Numbered from the stretch's first letter, positions 1 to 6,115 are shown. The stretch: DNA of 6,963 bases from Synergistaceae bacterium UBA5560 (GCA_002425685.1 DIMS01000015.1:1-6963), one strand, 5' to 3'. Translations and numbers: made by a program. The notes: generated by a model not told the origin, from the sequence alone.

Positions 1-1113
1 AATGAGAGAGGAGTCTTCCTTGAACAGCCCTCCCTTGAGGAGAAGCCGGATTGATTTTGGCGCTCCCCGCAGAAGTTGCCCCGCGAGGTTGCCGAGTTTT
101 CTCGCCAGGGAAAGGTACGTTTTTTCGAGGGGAGGGAGCTGTCCCTCCATGAAAGGAAGATTCACCGCGTGCTCGTAGGGAAATCCTTTGAGGGCGTTCA
201 CGAGATTCGACGTGGCGATCTGGGCCACTGCGGACTGGGCCTCCCTGGTGTTCGCTCCGATGTGCGGGGTGAGCACGATTCGGTCCCGTAGGTCCTCCGC
301 CAGAAAAGGATGTTCCTTTCCCGGAGGCTCTGCTCCGTAGACATCAAACGCGATCCCAGCGAGACGTCCTTCCCGAAGCGCTTCCGCACAGGCCCGTTCA
401 TCCACGAGGCCACCCCGGGCGCAATTGACGAGAAAACTCCCCCGTTTCATGGCCCGCAGGGCTTTTTCGTCGATCATTCCCCTTGTCTCCGCCGTAAGGG
501 GAACGTGGAGGGTCACCACATCCGCCAGAGCCAGGGCTCCAGGAAGCTCCTCCGCGAGCGTCACTCCGAGCGATTCCGCTCGCGAGGCCGACACGTAAGG
601 ATCGAACGCGGAGACATCCATACCGAAGGAACGGGCGCGGAGAGCCACGTTTCCGCCGATCCTCCCCAGCCCCACGATGAGAAGACGTTTTCCGAAGAGC
701 TGCGTTCCCATGAAGCGCTTGCGTTCCCACTCTCCGTCGCGAATGGATGCATAGGCCTGGGGAACCTTCCGGCAGAGAGCGAGGAGATTCGCCATGGTGA
801 GTTCCGCCGCGGCGAGGGTGTTTCCCGTAGGGGCGTTGATGACCACCACACCCCGCCGACTCGCCTCGGCAATGTCGATGTTGTCCACACCCACTCCGGC
901 TCGGGCGATGACCTTCAGACGCGTCGCACGGAGCAGCAGTTCACGGTCGACAGGGGTTCCACTCCTCGTGAGCAGTGCATCGTATCCTTCCACCGCGTCG
1001 AGAAGTTCCTCCCTCGACAGCCGGAGCTTCTGCTCCACCTGGATGTCGGGATCCCTTGCCAGCAGCTCCAGTCCTGTCTCGTGAACAGGCTCCGTGACGA
1101 GTACCTTGAACAT
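1..1113 (-). CDS. serA: D-3-phosphoglycerate dehydrogenase, C-terminus cut by window edge
   Basis: The enzyme oxidises 3-phosphoglycerate to 3-phosphohydroxypyruvate with NAD+, the committed cytosolic step of serine synthesis. The 371 visible codons have the whole 2-hydroxyacid dehydrogenase core. The N-terminal segment is MFKVLVTEPV; the Rossmann motif VGLGRIG is at residues 147-153 with D171 after it as the likely NAD-ribose ligand. The catalytic triad is R233 (NCARGG), E262 (YGAEPP) and H284 (TPHIGANT). After about residue 317 (VNLPF) the sequence enters what looks like the intervening domain of long, roughly 530-residue SerA proteins, so that domain's end and an ACT domain probably lie beyond position 1. 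The ATG at 1113 has AAGGAG nine bases upstream, inside the end of the aminotransferase gene. Only four bases separate the two genes, so they are co-transcribed and probably translationally coupled. The family call is firm; full length and serine feedback inhibition cannot be judged here. Confidence 0.96.
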   Translation of the reverse strand, partial: MFKVLVTEPVHETGLELLARDPDIQVEQKLRLSREELLDAVEGYDALLTRSGTPVDRELLLRATRLKVIARAGVGVDNIDIAEASRRGVVVINAPTGNTLAAAELTMANLLALCRKVPQAYASIRDGEWERKRFMGTQLFGKRLLIVGLGRIGGNVALRARSFGMDVSAFDPYVSASRAESLGVTLAEELPGALALADVVTLHVPLTAETRGMIDEKALRAMKRGSFLVNCARGGLVDERACAEALREGRLAGIAFDVYGAEPPGKEHPFLAEDLRDRIVLTPHIGANTREAQSAVAQIATSNLVNALKGFPYEHAVNLPFMEGQLPPLEKTYLSLARKLGNLAGQLLRGAPKSIRLLLKGGLFKEDSSLI

Positions 1114-1117
1114 GTCC

Positions 1118-2260
1118 TCACGCTCCTTCTTTATTCCATGCCGCGTACGCCGCCTCGAGAGCACCCGTTTTCGGATCGGCACCGCACTCTCGAAGGGCCG
1201 CATAAAGGCTTCCCAGATACAAGGCGATCTCCGGCCAGCCGAGATCGCCGTAATGGGCAAAGCGGATCAGGTCCTCCTTGAGCCGCCCCTGCCCCTCCGC
1301 CACCTCGACTCCGAGTTCACGAAGCGTCTTCTGCAGCCGTTTCGACATGCCGGGAACCCGCAGCGCCGTCACCCCCCAAGAGCGACGCGCCTCCTCCGCC
1401 ACCAGAAGCGTGCACCCCAGAGCACGGACTCCTTCCGCGAAAGTCCGGGCGAAACGCCTTCGTGCGGCGAACCACCGGGCGTGACCGTATTCGCCGAGGA
1501 AGGCCAGGGCGGCATCGAGAGCGTAAAAGAGCGTCACCGGAGGCGTATAGGGATTCTGTGGCTCCACCTTGTCGAGAAACGTCCGGTGTGCCCGCAGGTC
1601 GAAGAAAACGCTCCGGGAAGGTGTTTCCTCCACAGCCTTCCATGCTTTCGGAGAGAGCCAGACAAGCGCAACGCCGGGAGGTGTGAGCAACCCTTTCTGG
1701 GAACTGGAGGCCAGACCATCCACGCCCCAGGTTTCGGGAGAACAGGGCATGCACCCGAGACTGCTCACGGCATCGACGAGAACGAGAGGACGGGGCTCCG
1801 GCATGGCTCGAACGATCCGCCATATGGGATTCGTGACCCCCGTGGAGGTCTCGTTGTGGGTGAGCAGAACGAGCCGCACATCTCCGTTTTCCTGAAGGGC
1901 TTCGCGGACCCGCTCCGGAGAGACGCTGCTCCCCCAGGGCACATCCACGGAAACGACATCTCCCCCCATGCGGAGAGCAATATCTCGAAAACGATCACCG
2001 AAGGCACCACAGGAAACGGAGAGCACTTTCATGCCCGGGCGAAGCATTCCGCCGAGCATTCCCTCCAGCGCCCCGGTCCCCGAACCGGGAAAAAGCAACA
2101 CCGGTCCGTCCACGTGAAGGAGATCCCGAAGACGATTCTGAAGACGGCCGAGAAGGGAACCGAAATCCGGCTCCCGGTGACTCATCAGGGGCCGCGCCGC
2201 CGCCGCGGCGACCATGTCCGGCACCGGAACCGGACCGGGCGTACAAAGAAACTTTCCCAT
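1118..2260 (-). CDS. Class V PLP aminotransferase (alanine-glyoxylate / serine-pyruvate type), probable phosphoserine aminotransferase role
   Basis: This 380-residue protein is a fold-I, class V aminotransferase of the AGT/serine-pyruvate group (PucG-like). The N-terminus MGKFLCTPGPVPVP has the substrate-binding TPGP signature. SGTGA (residues 60-64) fits the PLP phosphate loop, HNETSTG is at 135-141, D163 (VDAVSS) should contact the pyridine nitrogen, and K189 in SSSQKG is the Schiff-base lysine, followed by PPGVALV. Its length is normal for the family. The start at 2260 is preceded by GGGAGG with an 8-base spacer; a longer reading would begin inside the promoter and is rejected. The gene sits directly before serA and no SerC homologue is visible, so I infer it makes 3-phosphoserine from 3-phosphohydroxypyruvate and an amino donor. 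AGT-like enzymes paired with serA are known in lineages lacking classical SerC. Serine-glyoxylate or alanine-glyoxylate transamination remain alternatives. Expression appears to be controlled by the upstream leader. Confidence 0.93.
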   Translation of the reverse strand: MGKFLCTPGPVPVPDMVAAAAARPLMSHREPDFGSLLGRLQNRLRDLLHVDGPVLLFPGSGTGALEGMLGGMLRPGMKVLSVSCGAFGDRFRDIALRMGGDVVSVDVPWGSSVSPERVREALQENGDVRLVLLTHNETSTGVTNPIWRIVRAMPEPRPLVLVDAVSSLGCMPCSPETWGVDGLASSSQKGLLTPPGVALVWLSPKAWKAVEETPSRSVFFDLRAHRTFLDKVEPQNPYTPPVTLFYALDAALAFLGEYGHARWFAARRRFARTFAEGVRALGCTLLVAEEARRSWGVTALRVPGMSKRLQKTLRELGVEVAEGQGRLKEDLIRFAHYGDLGWPEIALYLGSLYAALRECGADPKTGALEAAYAAWNKEGA

Positions 2261-2268
2261 AAAACATT

Positions 2269-2274
2269 CCTCCC
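2269..2274 (-). promoter_or_regulatory. Ribosome binding site fixing the aminotransferase start
   Basis: GGGAGG lies eight bases before the ATG at 2260. It decides the start: the same frame stays open upstream as far as the -35 box of the promoter, but the upstream ATG near 2368 has no Shine-Dalgarno sequence, and conserved family sequence begins only at MGKFLCTPGP. Confidence 0.85.
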
Positions 2275-2386
2275 GTCTGCGCATTTCCCTTTGCAACACC
2301 ACGCCCTTCCGGGCCTGTTCCCCTCTTCGGACATGACATCTTTCCCGTCGAAAAACCTGAAGTTCCATTGTGAACGGGAAACGAAC

Positions 2387-2417
2387 AAGAGGGCCGGGAA
2401 ACGCTCCCGGCCCTCTT
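2387..2417 (-). terminator. Perfect 13-bp GC-rich hairpin, probable serine-operon attenuator terminator
   Basis: The arms 2417-2405 and 2399-2387 (AAGAGGGCCGGGA and its exact complement) pair without mismatch around a 5-base loop. On the minus strand the hairpin is followed by TTGTTCGTTT, an interrupted and rather weak U-tract. It lies between the operon promoter and the aminotransferase start, so a transcript must pass it to express the operon. It could also stop read-through from the HD-GYP gene upstream. The stem is read directly; the attenuator role is inferred. Confidence 0.72.
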
Positions 2418-2540
2418 CCGCATCGTCGTGGTGGAATACTTTCCGAAATATCCGCTACTTCCACTCCTCCATTTGCGGTGCCGGGAAACGCAACATATCC
2501 TCTCCCCAAGACCGGGAAGAGGAGCAGGTACCAGCGCCAC
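2405..2540 (-). promoter_or_regulatory. Competing RNA structures of the serine-operon leader (attenuator switch)
   Basis: Four pairing segments can be drawn. Segment 1 (2540-2531, GTGGCGCTGG) can pair with segment 2 (2484-2475, CCGGCACCGC) at 9 of 10 positions including two G-U pairs. Inside that lies a second hairpin over the Ser codons (2522-2514 with 2507-2499, nine pairs, one G-U). Segment 2 also contains TCCCGGC (2486-2480), which pairs exactly with GCCGGGA (2411-2405), the 5' arm of the terminator. A ribosome stalled on the Ser codons would break the first pairings and free segment 2 to block the terminator. Pairing was done by hand, with no energies calculated. Confidence 0.55.
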
Positions 2541-2571
2541 AAAGAGATCGGGAGAAGAAGATCCAAAACAT
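2455..2571 (-). CDS. Serine-rich leader peptide of the serine-biosynthesis operon
   Basis: This is a 38-codon ORF near the 5' end of the operon leader. GGAGG (2583-2579) stands seven bases before its ATG, which lies about 26 nt after the predicted transcription start, the compact arrangement usual for attenuator peptides. The peptide begins MFWIFFSRSLCGAG and contains TCSSSRS at residues 15-21. Six of 38 residues are Ser, four of them within the five codons 17-21 (TCC TCT TCC CGG TCT); two Cys residues are nearby. It ends at TAG 2455-2457, about 38 nt before the terminator hairpin. I infer that translation rate through the Ser run senses charged tRNA-Ser and sets read-through into the aminotransferase and serA. 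The peptide itself probably has no further function. No homologue is recognised, so the call rests on architecture and position. Confidence 0.65.
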   Translation of the reverse strand: MFWIFFSRSLCGAGTCSSSRSWGEDMLRFPAPQMEEWK

Positions 2572-2603
2572 AACGCCGCCTCCAGAGAAAAATGTTGGTG
2601 TCA

Positions 2604-2632
2604 CTTATAGCACCAATCCGTGCCGCGGTCAA
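2604..2632 (-). promoter_or_regulatory. Sigma70-type promoter of the serine operon
   Basis: TTGACC (2632-2627), a 17-base spacer and TATAAG (2609-2604) match the -35/-10 consensus at five of six positions each. The start would be at about 2596-2598. The promoter lies just after the HD-GYP gene stop and drives the leader, the aminotransferase and serA. Confidence 0.82.
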
Positions 2633-2672
2633 GGAGGATTTCTAAACGAAAAGACAGTTTGACCGGCGTATG

Positions 2673-4070
2673 TCACCCCGTTTCAGGAAGGAAGGCGAAC
2701 CCCTCATCGAAAAGGGCGCAACAGGCCTCGACGATATGGGGATCGTAGAGAGAACCCGCCTTGCTCTGCACCTCGCCGAGAGCACTCTCGATGCCGAGGG
2801 ACGGTCTGTAGGGCCTATGGGAGAACATGGCCTCCACCACATCCGCCACAGCGAGCACTCGGGCCTCGACCATGATGGAATCTCCGCAAAGCCCCCTGGG
2901 ATAGCCGGAACCGTTCAGGCGTTCATGGTGCTGGTGAACGATTCTGTCCAGAGGCCAGGGAAGGCGCACGGAACCGAGAATCTCCGCGCCGACCTCGGGA
3001 TGTGTTTTGATGATCATGTATTCGATGTCGGTCAGCTTTCCCGGTTTGCTCAGGATTTCCGAGGGGATCTTGATCTTGCCGATGTCGTGCGTCAGAGACG
3101 CCATGAACACCGCATCAACCGTCTCTCTTCCCAGCTCGAGTTTTTCCGCGATGGCCTTGGCAAGCTCGGCCACACGCCGCTGATGCCCCGCCGTATAAGG
3201 GTCCCGAACCTCCACGAGCTTCGCCATGGTCCTTACCGCATCCCGCACGGACTCCTCCAGTCGCAGCAGGCTCTTCCGGAGATCCTCGTCCCGTTCGAGA
3301 AGACGACGCTGCATTTCTTCGGCTTCAGTGAGGTCCCGCAAGACGAGAACCGCTCCGACCAGCGCTCCCGACGTGGAAAAAATCGGCGAGGCGGAGACAT
3401 TCACCGGCATGGAGACATCGGAGGCCGAGGCAAAAAAGGAAACACGGGTCGCACAGGAAACGCTCCTGCCTTCCCGCAATGCCAGCCCGAGAGGATCCAC
3501 GTCCCCACCGTTGAAAGAGAGAAGCGTTCCGGCGGGCGGTCCCGCAGCGCGCTCCTCTCCGACGCCGGTAACAAGCTCCGCCCGAGGATTCATGGTCTTC
3601 ACCCTGCCATGGGCGTCGGTGCTGATCACTGCATCTTCGAGACTTCGGAGTGTTCCGCGAAGCCATTGCTCCCCTTCCTTCAAAAGCCGCTCCATTTCGT
3701 GCTTTTTCAGTGCGACTTCGATGCTCGCCGGAAGAGTGAGATCGTCCACGGGCTTGAGTAGATATCCGTAAGGACTCGTCGCCTTGGCCCTCGCAATGGT
3801 TTCCTCGTCCGCGTAAGCAGTGAGGTAGATGATGGGGACATCGAAACGGCTGAGTATTCGTTGCGCCGTTTCGATACCGTCCTCGCCTCCCTTGAGGTGG
3901 ATATCCATGAGAATGAGACGAAGAGGCGTGCGCTCCACGAAAGCGAGCGCCTCGTCGCCTGTACAGGCGACTCCCACCACGGAAAAACCCGCTCTGTCCA
4001 GCTTGTTCCGAAGATCCTGAGCAAAAATGAGCTCGTCCTCCACCAGAAGGATCGTTCTCTCGTCCGCCAC
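2673..4070 (-). CDS. Response regulator with receiver, PAS and HD-GYP domains (predicted c-di-GMP phosphodiesterase)
   Basis: The predicted 465-residue cytosolic protein couples a phosphorylation input to hydrolysis of cyclic di-GMP. Residues 5-120 form a CheY-like receiver: acidic pocket E11-D12, phospho-acceptor D56 (LILMDIHLKGG), T84 (LTAYAD) and K106 (YLLKP). Residues about 135-255 look like a PAS sensor (DAVISTDAHGRV, then LRDLTEAEEMQRRL), leading into a charged linker helix. Residues about 275-455 are an HD-GYP domain with HDIGK at 328-332, HPEVG at 357-361, HHERLNGSGYP at 381-391 and LAVADVVEAM. The metal ligands I can identify are present; N386 in place of the frequent Asp is a common variant. 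I chose GTG 4070, with AGGGGG eight bases before it, because VADERTILLVEDE then begins right at the receiver. GTG 4079 is nearly as good, while GTG 4223 adds an uncharacteristic Arg/Ser-rich tail. No partner kinase lies in the window. Its terminator is unclear; the hairpin at 2387-2417 may serve. Confidence 0.93.
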   Translation of the reverse strand: MADERTILLVEDELIFAQDLRNKLDRAGFSVVGVACTGDEALAFVERTPLRLILMDIHLKGGEDGIETAQRILSRFDVPIIYLTAYADEETIARAKATSPYGYLLKPVDDLTLPASIEVALKKHEMERLLKEGEQWLRGTLRSLEDAVISTDAHGRVKTMNPRAELVTGVGEERAAGPPAGTLLSFNGGDVDPLGLALREGRSVSCATRVSFFASASDVSMPVNVSASPIFSTSGALVGAVLVLRDLTEAEEMQRRLLERDEDLRKSLLRLEESVRDAVRTMAKLVEVRDPYTAGHQRRVAELAKAIAEKLELGRETVDAVFMASLTHDIGKIKIPSEILSKPGKLTDIEYMIIKTHPEVGAEILGSVRLPWPLDRIVHQHHERLNGSGYPRGLCGDSIMVEARVLAVADVVEAMFSHRPYRPSLGIESALGEVQSKAGSLYDPHIVEACCALFDEGFAFLPETG

Positions 4071-4524
4071 GAAGAGCACCCCCTCTCCCCTTCTCTTTAC
4101 AGGAATCGTTACTGCGGAGAAAACACGAGAAAAAAGACTGGAGGTTCGTCCGAACGGTGCAAGAGGCCCCCGAGAACTCCTTCTTTCCCGACTCTCATTT
4201 TCCCAAATCTTTTCAACTTTCACAACACCCTTGCAAAAGAAAGGACTGCTGTTTCAACGTTTTTCCGGAAGCCTTTCTCAAAAGCAGCCGGTACGGCAGG
4301 AACGTTCCGGAACGCGCTGGAACAAGAGAAAGAGGTGTCCGGCTTTTTGTTCCGACGAGCGCTGCATCGTGAGAATCCAGCGGACCGGACGAACCCGCAC
4401 AGGATCACTCGAACATTCCGGTTTCGAAAAAAGAACTGCGGAACAGAAAATGCTCTTCGGGAACAAAAAACATCTCCCGGAAATCCACGAAGTGCCCTTG
4501 TCAAAAATCTCAACACAAAGACAC
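4071..4524. other. Gene-free stretch upstream of the HD-GYP gene
   Basis: I see no convincing gene on either strand. The open frames here lack ribosome binding sites, have biased Arg/Ser/Phe composition and overlap each other. It should hold the HD-GYP promoter; the best minus-strand match, TTGTGA and GAAAAT separated by 17 bases near 4190-4225, is weak. A nested palindrome is listed separately. The part at 4430-4475 is A-rich, with GGAACAGAAAA and GGAACAAAAAA about 20 bases apart. Confidence 0.6.
4299..4313. repeat. Nested palindromes GGAACGTTCC / GTTCCGGAAC
   Basis: Two perfect 10-base palindromes overlap by five bases in GGAACGTTCCGGAAC. TTCCGGAA (4263-4270) and a further GGAAC at 4319 lie nearby. 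The position, about 230 bases upstream of the HD-GYP start, would allow a regulator-binding role, but nothing identifies the protein and it may be chance. Confidence 0.35.
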
Positions 4525-4553
4525 TTGACTAACAAAATGAAGCATGCTAGAAT
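4525..4553 (+). promoter_or_regulatory. Strong extended -10 promoter of the ncRNA
   Basis: TTGACT (4525-4530), a 17-base spacer and TAGAAT (4548-4553) match consensus at five of six positions each, and TGC directly before the -10 makes it an extended -10 promoter. Transcription should start near G4560. It points away from the HD-GYP gene and toward a terminator, with no coding sequence between. Confidence 0.85.
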
Positions 4554-4559
4554 GCAACT

Positions 4560-4806
4560 GTAGGCAGGTTGATCGCCTTCCTCCAAGGGCAGTAAGGCAA
4601 CGGTAAGCAGTTTCCAAGGTAATGAGTGCCCCGTAGTTGGACACGTAAAGTAGGGTAGGTAGGGTGTGGTTGAGTAGCGTATGAAGAAATCTCCTCAAGA
4701 AAGCACCTTTGCAAGTCACTTTCGGACGGAACGGAAGGCGACGACCTGCCCCCTGAAAGACACGGAGACGACCGGAAAAATTTCCCCGGTCGTCTCCGTG
4801 TCTTTT
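4560..4806 (+). ncRNA. Candidate structured small RNA, 6S-like (identity unproven)
   Basis: A strong promoter and a strong terminator enclose about 250 nt with no credible reading frame. The ends pair: GGCAGGTTG (4563-4571) with CGACCTGCC (4742-4750, one G-U), then, after a 2/1 internal loop, CGCCTTCC (4574-4581) with GGAAGGCG (4733-4740), about 17 pairs in all. Farther in, TCC (4582-4584) can pair with GGA (4728-4730), and GCAGTAAGG (4589-4597) with CCTTTGC (4706-4712) with a 2-nt bulge. The mature body of about 190 nt, a long closing stem and an elongated interior resemble 6S RNA, which binds the sigma70 RNA polymerase holoenzyme. No diagnostic 6S, SRP, RNase P or tmRNA sequence motif was recognised. 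A 4-fold Ser-type or other riboswitch role is unlikely because no plus-strand gene follows. Confidence in an RNA gene is good; in the 6S identity it is about one in three. Confidence 0.68.
4756..4806. terminator. Bidirectional terminator, 20-bp perfect stem
   Basis: Arms 4756-4775 and 4786-4805 are exact reverse complements around a 10-base A/T-rich loop. The stem ends in A-T pairs: on the plus strand it closes with TCTTTT, on the minus strand with GTCTTT. It ends the small RNA on the plus strand and begins 26 bases past the stop of the decarboxylase gene on the minus strand, so it serves both convergent units. Confidence 0.93.
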
Positions 4807-4831
4807 CCGAAGCCTGTTTCTGCATCCCCTG

Positions 4832-6070
4832 TCAGGGGGCGACGCACTCCTTCTCACGGAACTCTTCCTCGTCGAAAACGTAGGCTTTCAAGGGAGGAAA
4901 TCCGTTGAAGTTCACCGAACAATAGCTTTGCGTGTAGGCTCCGGTGGTAAAAAAGTACAGAAGATCCCCCTCCTCGATGTCAGCGGGGAGTTCGTATTTC
5001 TCGTTCTCGTAGAGAATGTCCACACTGTCGCAGGTCGGACCAGCGAGAATGACATGCTGACAGGGTCCGGTCCGTTCGGAGTAGATGGGATACTTGATCG
5101 CCTCGTCGAGTGTCTCGATGAGACCCCCGAATTTTCCCACGTCCAGATAAACCCAGTTGTATTGGTTGAACTCTGACTTCTTGGCAATGAGTACCACTTC
5201 TGTGACGAGAATGCCCGCGTCTCCCGCGAGAAATCTTCCGGGCTCGACGAAGACGTCGGGTAAATCATCGCCGAAGTCCTCCTGGAGAAACCGGGTGATC
5301 TCCCGGGTGTAGACCTCCGTGGCAAGGGTCGGCGCCCGGTAGTTCGCCGGAAACCCTCCTCCGAGATTGATCATCCGAAGAGCGATTCTCTGCTCTCTTG
5401 TCGCGTCAAAGAGATACTTACACGTCGCGATGGCATGGTCCCACTGGCCAATATCACGCTGCTGTGATCCCACGTGAAAGGAAATGCCGTAGGGATCGAG
5501 ACCGAGTTCCGCCGCCGAGAGGATGATGCGGTAAATCGTGTCGGGATGGGCACCGAATTTTCTCGAGAGCGGCCAATCAGCTCCGCTTCCGTCGGTGAGG
5601 ATGCGAAAGAACACGCGAGACCCCGGAGCGTTTGCCGCGATCTTGAGGACATCGCTGTCAGAGTCGGTGGCGAAGAGGCGCACTCCCTTTTGATACGCGT
5701 AGGCAATGTCACGAGCCTTTTTGATCGTATTGCCGTAACTGAGACGATCCGGAGAAACACCGAGACGCAGCATCTGATCCAGTTCATGGATGGACGCGAT
5801 GTCGAAACAGGCTCCCTTGTCGATGAGCATGCGCAGAATCTGCTCGTTCGGATTGGCCTTCACCGCGTAGTAGATCTTCGCGAAAGGCAATCCATCCTGC
5901 AGTTCCTGGTACTTTCGCGCCACTTTCCACAGATCGATCACGAGAAAAGGCGTTTCCTTGTCCCGGCAGAACGTCTTGATACGCTGGAAACGCTCCTCCG
6001 AAATGTAGCGCTCCAGATCGAACTCGAAATCCTTTGTGCTTTCCACGTACCGCTCTCCCTTCTTGCTCAT
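4832..6070 (-). CDS. Ornithine (or lysine/ornithine) decarboxylase, PLP fold type III
   Basis: The enzyme should decarboxylate ornithine to putrescine (possibly lysine to cadaverine), the entry to polyamine synthesis in the cytosol. The alanine-racemase-like barrel carries YYAVKANPN with the PLP lysine, SFHVGSQQRD with the ring-stacking histidine, the phosphate-binding NLGGGFP and EPGRFLAGDAG. The C-terminal beta domain has GPTCDSVDILYE, whose Cys-Asp-x-x-Asp is the cross-subunit ODC signature, and YTQSYCSVNFNGFPP. These favour ODC over diaminopimelate decarboxylase. The 412-residue length is slightly long for bacterial ODC. ATG 6070 has GGGGA touching the start codon, a poor site; GTG 6046 has GGAG eight bases upstream and would give 404 residues starting before STKDFEF, so it may be the true start. 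A lone gene with its own promoter and terminator. Ornithine versus lysine preference cannot be decided by eye. Confidence 0.94.
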   Translation of the reverse strand: MSKKGERYVESTKDFEFDLERYISEERFQRIKTFCRDKETPFLVIDLWKVARKYQELQDGLPFAKIYYAVKANPNEQILRMLIDKGACFDIASIHELDQMLRLGVSPDRLSYGNTIKKARDIAYAYQKGVRLFATDSDSDVLKIAANAPGSRVFFRILTDGSGADWPLSRKFGAHPDTIYRIILSAAELGLDPYGISFHVGSQQRDIGQWDHAIATCKYLFDATREQRIALRMINLGGGFPANYRAPTLATEVYTREITRFLQEDFGDDLPDVFVEPGRFLAGDAGILVTEVVLIAKKSEFNQYNWVYLDVGKFGGLIETLDEAIKYPIYSERTGPCQHVILAGPTCDSVDILYENEKYELPADIEEGDLLYFFTTGAYTQSYCSVNFNGFPPLKAYVFDEEEFREKECVAP

Positions 6071-6115
6071 TCCCCGAGGTTCTTCCCCGAAATGAGGATG
6101 TCGAAAAACAGGGTA

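Noticed and set aside
310..1281. Long plus-strand open frame (about 320 codons) across serA
   Set aside because: Its Arg/His/Pro-rich translation matches no family and it lies antisense to serA, whose motifs are complete. It is a shadow of GC-rich coding DNA.
2261..2632. N-terminal extension of the aminotransferase by up to 124 residues
   Set aside because: It would start at a TTG inside the -35 box, and the AGT family begins at MGKFLCTPGP, where GGGAGG is ideally placed.
1094..2662. Plus-strand open frame of over 500 codons across the aminotransferase and leader
   Set aside because: Low-complexity basic composition, no motifs, no Shine-Dalgarno site, and antisense to a well-supported enzyme gene.
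2670..3761. Plus-strand open frame of about 360 codons across the HD-GYP gene
   Set aside because: Antisense shadow; the minus strand shows intact receiver and HD-GYP motifs in one frame.
4220..4516. Minus-strand open frames of about 100 codons upstream of the HD-GYP gene
   Set aside because: Overlapping Arg/Phe/Ser-rich frames without ribosome binding sites or motifs; no support as genes.
4650..4672. GGTAGGTAG-like sequence suggesting a GEMM c-di-GMP riboswitch near an HD-GYP gene
   Set aside because: The rest of the GEMM core is missing and no plus-strand gene follows the RNA; the nearby HD-GYP gene is transcribed in the other direction.
4681..4908. Plus-strand ORF of 75 codons beginning ATGAAGAAATCT
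   Set aside because: It runs straight through the 20-bp terminator and into the antisense of the decarboxylase gene, and has no ribosome binding site.
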